Source: Amoebophilaceae bacterium (GTDB taxonomy: Bacteria; Bacteroidota; Bacteroidia; Cytophagales; Amoebophilaceae). Taken from it: 8,948 nucleotides of DNA. The position numbers were made by a program, and so were the translations under genes. This document shows, piece by piece, positions 6,464-8,948 of the stretch. Numbering within the stretch: position 1 is the first letter of the stretch; the number at the start of each line of letters is the position of its first letter. The stretch spans positions 1 through 8,948 of the forward strand of contig JALOLY010000038.1 of NCBI GenBank assembly GCA_025455725.1. The letters are read 5' to 3'. A model generated the notes under the pieces. It ran no database searches. It was not told where the DNA came from and worked only from the letters and a program-made list of their open reading frames with translations.

Positions 6464-8188
6464 ATGAAAATCACCGATCTGAAGGTACTACAGAAGCTCA
6501 GTGTATTTGTAAAACCCTACAGCAATACGTTTTATCTGCTTGTTTGTCTTACGTTCTTATTGGGTGTGTTAGCGCCACTGCAGCCCTACCTCGTCCAGGT
6601 TGCCCTCGATCGTTACATCGTGTTGGGTCATTACAGGAAGTTGGGATGGGTGACTACCTTGCTTGTGTTTTTGTTGAGCATCCAGAGTGTGACTCAGTAC
6701 TACCAGACCTACCTTTCTGATTGGCTCGGGCAGCACGTGGTTAGAGATATTCGTGTTCAGCTCTACGCTCATATCCTTCGGTTGCGTACCAGTTTTTTCA
6801 ACAAAACCCCTATCGGTGAGTTAGTGACTAGAAATATTTCAGATACGGAAACCCTTGTGCATGTCTTTAGCGAAGGTATGGCAGCTTTGATCGGTGATCT
6901 TTTGCAGATGCTGCTTATGGTCGTTTTCATGTTTTACATCAATTGGCGGCTGGCCTTGATTAGTCTGGCAACTTTGCCCTTGATTTTTATCCTCACATAC
7001 GTCTTTCAAGAGCGGGTCAAGCGCTCTTTGGGGGCGGTGAGAGATGCAGTTACTCAACTCAATGCCTTTGTGCAAGAGCGTATCATGGGGATGAGTATGG
7101 TACAAATCTTTGGTAGAGAGGCGCGTGAACTAGCACGATTTGAGGCATTGAATGCAACACACCGAAATGCTGGCATTAAATCTGTGCAGTATTATTCGCT
7201 CTACTTCCCGCTCCTCGGTATCGTCAACGCCGTGTCGATTAGCTTACTTGTTTGGTATGGTGCCAGGGGCGTTATAGATGGCATAGCCACTTTCGGTCAG
7301 CTTGTGGCTTTCTTGATGTACATCAACCTATTTTTTCGTCCATTGTACCTTATCGCAGATCGCTTTAATACGTTACAAATGGGTGTTGTGAACACAAATC
7401 GGATCGTCAAGCTCTTGGAAAATGGGGAACAAGTATCTAGCATCGGCACCTATACTCCACAGCACCTTCGGGGAGATATTGAATTTCAAAATGTGTGGTT
7501 TGCTTACGCAGATGAGGAATATGTTTTAAAGGACATTTCTTTTCGTGTAGAAGCCCGAAAATCTGTAGCCATTGTAGGGGCTACTGGAGCGGGTAAGTCT
7601 ACGCTTATTAATCTACTAGTGCGCTTTTACGATGCACAAAAAGGAGTGATCAATATCGATGGCACCAATATCAGGGATTACGCACTGCATACCCTGCGCC
7701 AGCATGTAGGCATTGTATTACAAGATGTTTTCCTCTTTTCCGGAAGTATCTACGAAAATATCACCTTGGGTAGCCTTGATATTACCAGAGAACATGTGCT
7801 GGCAGCTACTCGGCTTATAGGGTTGCATGATTTTATCTTGCGGCTACCCGGTGGCTACGACTACAACGTCATGGAAAGGGGGATGGCTCTCTCTATGGGA
7901 CAGCGGCAGTTATTGGTCTTCGCTCGTGTACTGGTTTATAATCCTTGTATTTTAATATTAGACGAGGCTACCGCCTCTATGGATACGGAGAATGAACGAC
8001 TTATACAGCAGGCTACTACCACATTAATGCAGGAAAGAACTTGTTTCATCATAGCGCATCGCCTTGCTACCATTCGGCATGCTGATAAGATTTTAGTGCT
8101 GAAGCATGGGCAGATCGAAGAAGAAGGAACGCACGAGGCTTTATTGGCCCAAGGGGGCTATTACGCAACGCTATACCGGGGCACTTAG
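6464..8188 (+). CDS. ABC exporter half-transporter, MsbA/MdlB type
   Basis: A 574-residue inner-membrane protein with one transmembrane domain and one ATPase domain; it should work as a homodimer or with a partner half-transporter. Residues ~20-320 hold six helices and the exporter hallmark FFNKTPIGELVTRNISDTE (111-129). The ATPase domain shows Walker A GATGAGKST (372-380, K378), Q-loop Q420, signature LSMGQ (476-480), Walker B ILILDE (D500, E501), a D-loop SMD and H-loop H532. All catalytic residues are present. The signature has Met where LSGGQ has Gly, and the D-loop has Met where Val is common; relatives with LSVGQ exist, so this is probably tolerated. The substrate cannot be read from sequence. 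Lipid A or phospholipid flipping (MsbA) and drug export (MdlB/LmrA) are both possible, so I give no symbol. It is probably transcribed with truA. Confidence 0.93.
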   Translation: MKITDLKVLQKLSVFVKPYSNTFYLLVCLTFLLGVLAPLQPYLVQVALDRYIVLGHYRKLGWVTTLLVFLLSIQSVTQYYQTYLSDWLGQHVVRDIRVQLYAHILRLRTSFFNKTPIGELVTRNISDTETLVHVFSEGMAALIGDLLQMLLMVVFMFYINWRLALISLATLPLIFILTYVFQERVKRSLGAVRDAVTQLNAFVQERIMGMSMVQIFGREARELARFEALNATHRNAGIKSVQYYSLYFPLLGIVNAVSISLLVWYGARGVIDGIATFGQLVAFLMYINLFFRPLYLIADRFNTLQMGVVNTNRIVKLLENGEQVSSIGTYTPQHLRGDIEFQNVWFAYADEEYVLKDISFRVEARKSVAIVGATGAGKSTLINLLVRFYDAQKGVINIDGTNIRDYALHTLRQHVGIVLQDVFLFSGSIYENITLGSLDITREHVLAATRLIGLHDFILRLPGGYDYNVMERGMALSMGQRQLLVFARVLVYNPCILILDEATASMDTENERLIQQATTTLMQERTCFIIAHRLATIRHADKILVLKHGQIEEEGTHEALLAQGGYYATLYRGT

Positions 8189-8216
8189 TTGACCCGCGAC
8201 AATTTAACTCATGTCA

Positions 8217-8239
8217 TCGTGGTTGCTAGTCCACCACGA
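8217..8239 (+). terminator. Stem-loop downstream of the exporter gene
   Basis: TCGTGGT (8217-8223) and ACCACGA (8233-8239) form a perfect 7-bp stem with a 9-base loop, 28 bases after the exporter stop. No T-run follows, so it would be at best a Rho-assisted terminator or an RNA end-protecting structure. A 10-base palindrome ATCCATGGAT follows at 8243-8252. Confidence 0.35.
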
Positions 8240-8868
8240 AGTATCCATGGATCACACTAGTGAAGATAAGACCAATGACCCCATAGTTTCCCTACGTTTT
8301 TTGGCGAAAAGTGCTCTTACGATTTCCATACGGGTAGACAGTGCTTGCCCCAGGTGGCGACTATAGTACGCAAGCGACGGGATAGCTACAAGGCATGATA
8401 AGGTTGATAACCCCCAAAGATAGCTACCCCGCGCACACTAAGGAACCAAGAGCAAGTGCCTAAGGTCTCTGCAAACCAGCAACACCGATACGGAAGTCGT
8501 GAAAACCTTTGCCATAGTAGGCGATACCCAGCCCCCCAATAGAGAACACTCCAACAATAACCGGGTGTTTGCTGCCACTGTTTCTAGTCGTGTCTACCCA
8601 GTCTTGGCAGCGTGTATAGGTCCATGGATTATTTGTGTAGAGCCGATCGCCACTTTGGACGTAATATGATAAAATAGCAGTTGCCGTCTCTAGTGCACCG
8701 GCCATGACATAGGGGAGGCCCGTCTCTCATGCATGCATAGCGACCAACTCTTTTGGGTTGCATACGACTTACCTCGGCTATCAGGTAGCACGTCTCGCGT
8801 CATTAAAATCCAATGAGAATGAGATGGCGATTGATCCCCTAACTCTTTTTGGACATCACGATCGTAAT
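8226..8868 (-). pseudogene. Possible decayed gene spanning the right flank
   Basis: In the same frame as the 81-residue stretch, protein-like sequence continues on both sides. Upstream are GSIAISFSLDFNDARRAT and CNPKELVAMHA, separated by TGA, TAG and TAA codons. Downstream are the hydrophobic ALALGSLVCAG, LSLGVINLIMPCSYPVACVL and GNYGVIGLIFTSVIHGYFVVD. The in-frame stops from 8462 down to 8226 (five of them) are all TAG. I infer a gene broken by point mutations, perhaps for a membrane protein; no family is recognised. Chance continuation of one frame cannot be excluded. The whole 8189-8948 stretch holds nothing else I can call with confidence. Confidence 0.25.
8460..8705 (-). CDS. Uncharacterised 81-residue reading frame, likely fragment of a decayed gene
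   Basis: I do not recognise this protein. The frame runs MAGALETATAILSYY, then a polar middle with NNPWTYTRCQDWVDTTRN, then a hydrophobic stretch VIVGVFSIGGLGIAYYG (~49-65) that could be a membrane or strand segment, and ends GVAGLQRP. No Shine-Dalgarno precedes the ATG, and the frame extends upstream as ETGLPYV to a TGA without another start. Codon choice is similar to the neighbouring genes and the composition is protein-like. The lack of a start signal and the protein-like, stop-interrupted continuation on both sides make a pseudogene fragment more likely than an intact small gene. Confidence 0.35.
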   Translation of the reverse strand: MAGALETATAILSYYVQSGDRLYTNNPWTYTRCQDWVDTTRNSGSKHPVIVGVFSIGGLGIAYYGKGFHDFRIGVAGLQRP

Positions 8869-8878
8869 AAGTTGTCCC

Positions 8879-8907
8879 TTAAGAAAGGTTAATATGTGTA
8901 TTATACT
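8879..8907 (+). promoter_or_regulatory. Candidate sigma70-like promoter near the right edge
   Basis: TTAAGA (8879-8884) and TATACT (8902-8907) are 17 bases apart, with GAGGAG a few bases downstream (8914-8919), all pointing towards the window edge. A perfect TATAAT on the minus strand (8905-8900) overlaps it but has no good -35. The region is AT-rich. No start codon follows within the window, so any gene would lie outside. Confidence 0.2.
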
Positions 8908-8948
8908 AAGTTGAGGAGTATTTTCGGGGTTAATTTTCTTAAAAAGGG

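Noticed and set aside
6379..6720. 113-codon frame overlapping the truA-exporter junction
   Set aside because: It starts from a GTG directly after the truA stop and overlaps the exporter in another frame; the product has no family features.
8211..8366. 51-codon plus-strand frame after the exporter gene (MSSWLLVHHE...)
   Set aside because: It has no ribosome binding site, runs through the downstream stem-loop and shows no recognisable features; probably chance.
8382..8427. 9-base direct repeat GATAGCTAC (8382-8390 and 8419-8427)
   Set aside because: Only two short copies, with no flanking structure to suggest an attachment site, iteron or CRISPR; likely chance.
8713..8892. Plus-strand open frame reading ...MAIDPLTLFGHHDRNK... 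opposite the upstream part of the decayed gene
   Set aside because: It has no start signal or recognisable family and overlaps the opposite-strand candidate. It could equally be the real relic, but nothing in the sequence favours it.
1..8948. tRNA, rRNA, CRISPR arrays, replication origin
   Set aside because: I saw no cloverleaf with a T-loop GTTCRA pattern, no regularly spaced repeats and no DnaA-box cluster on either strand.

Overview
The window comes from a bacterium, most likely a member of the Bacteroidota. An obligate intracellular, Amoebophilus/Cardinium-like lineage is my best guess. The reasons are a tRNA pseudouridine synthase gene (truA) followed by an MsbA/MdlB-type ABC exporter, a giant sodium:solute symporter fused to signalling domains, weak or absent Shine-Dalgarno sequences at half of the starts, an IS5-type transposase remnant, and gene-poor, decayed-looking flanks. 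The lineage is inferred from style and not proven.

Layout. Positions 1-253 hold the C-terminal end of an IS5-family transposase cut by the window edge, with a probable late frameshift. Positions 254-433 are non-coding. Positions 434-3931 (minus) encode a 1165-residue protein that joins a complete sodium:solute symporter, a six-helix membrane block, a degenerate histidine-kinase-like core and a C-terminal RelA/SpoT-type HD (alarmone hydrolase) domain. Upstream of it on the same strand, after a 107-bp gap rich in small inverted repeats, lies a K+(Na+)/H+ antiporter with a C-terminal RCK_C domain (4039-5496). A 117-bp divergent promoter region separates this pair from truA (5614-6378, plus), which is followed after 85 bp by an ABC exporter half-transporter (6464-8188, plus). 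The last ~760 bp contain no intact recognisable gene. They hold a hairpin behind the exporter gene and a minus-strand reading frame (8460-8705) that looks like the surviving piece of a decayed gene.

How the parts may work together. The minus-strand pair couples ion and solute movement (K+/H+ exchange, Na+-driven uptake) to a domain that should degrade (p)ppGpp, so it could translate transport or membrane energisation into stringent-response output. The truA-exporter pair is housekeeping: tRNA modification and lipid or drug export. The transporter-kinase-like-HD fusion is the item most worth following up.
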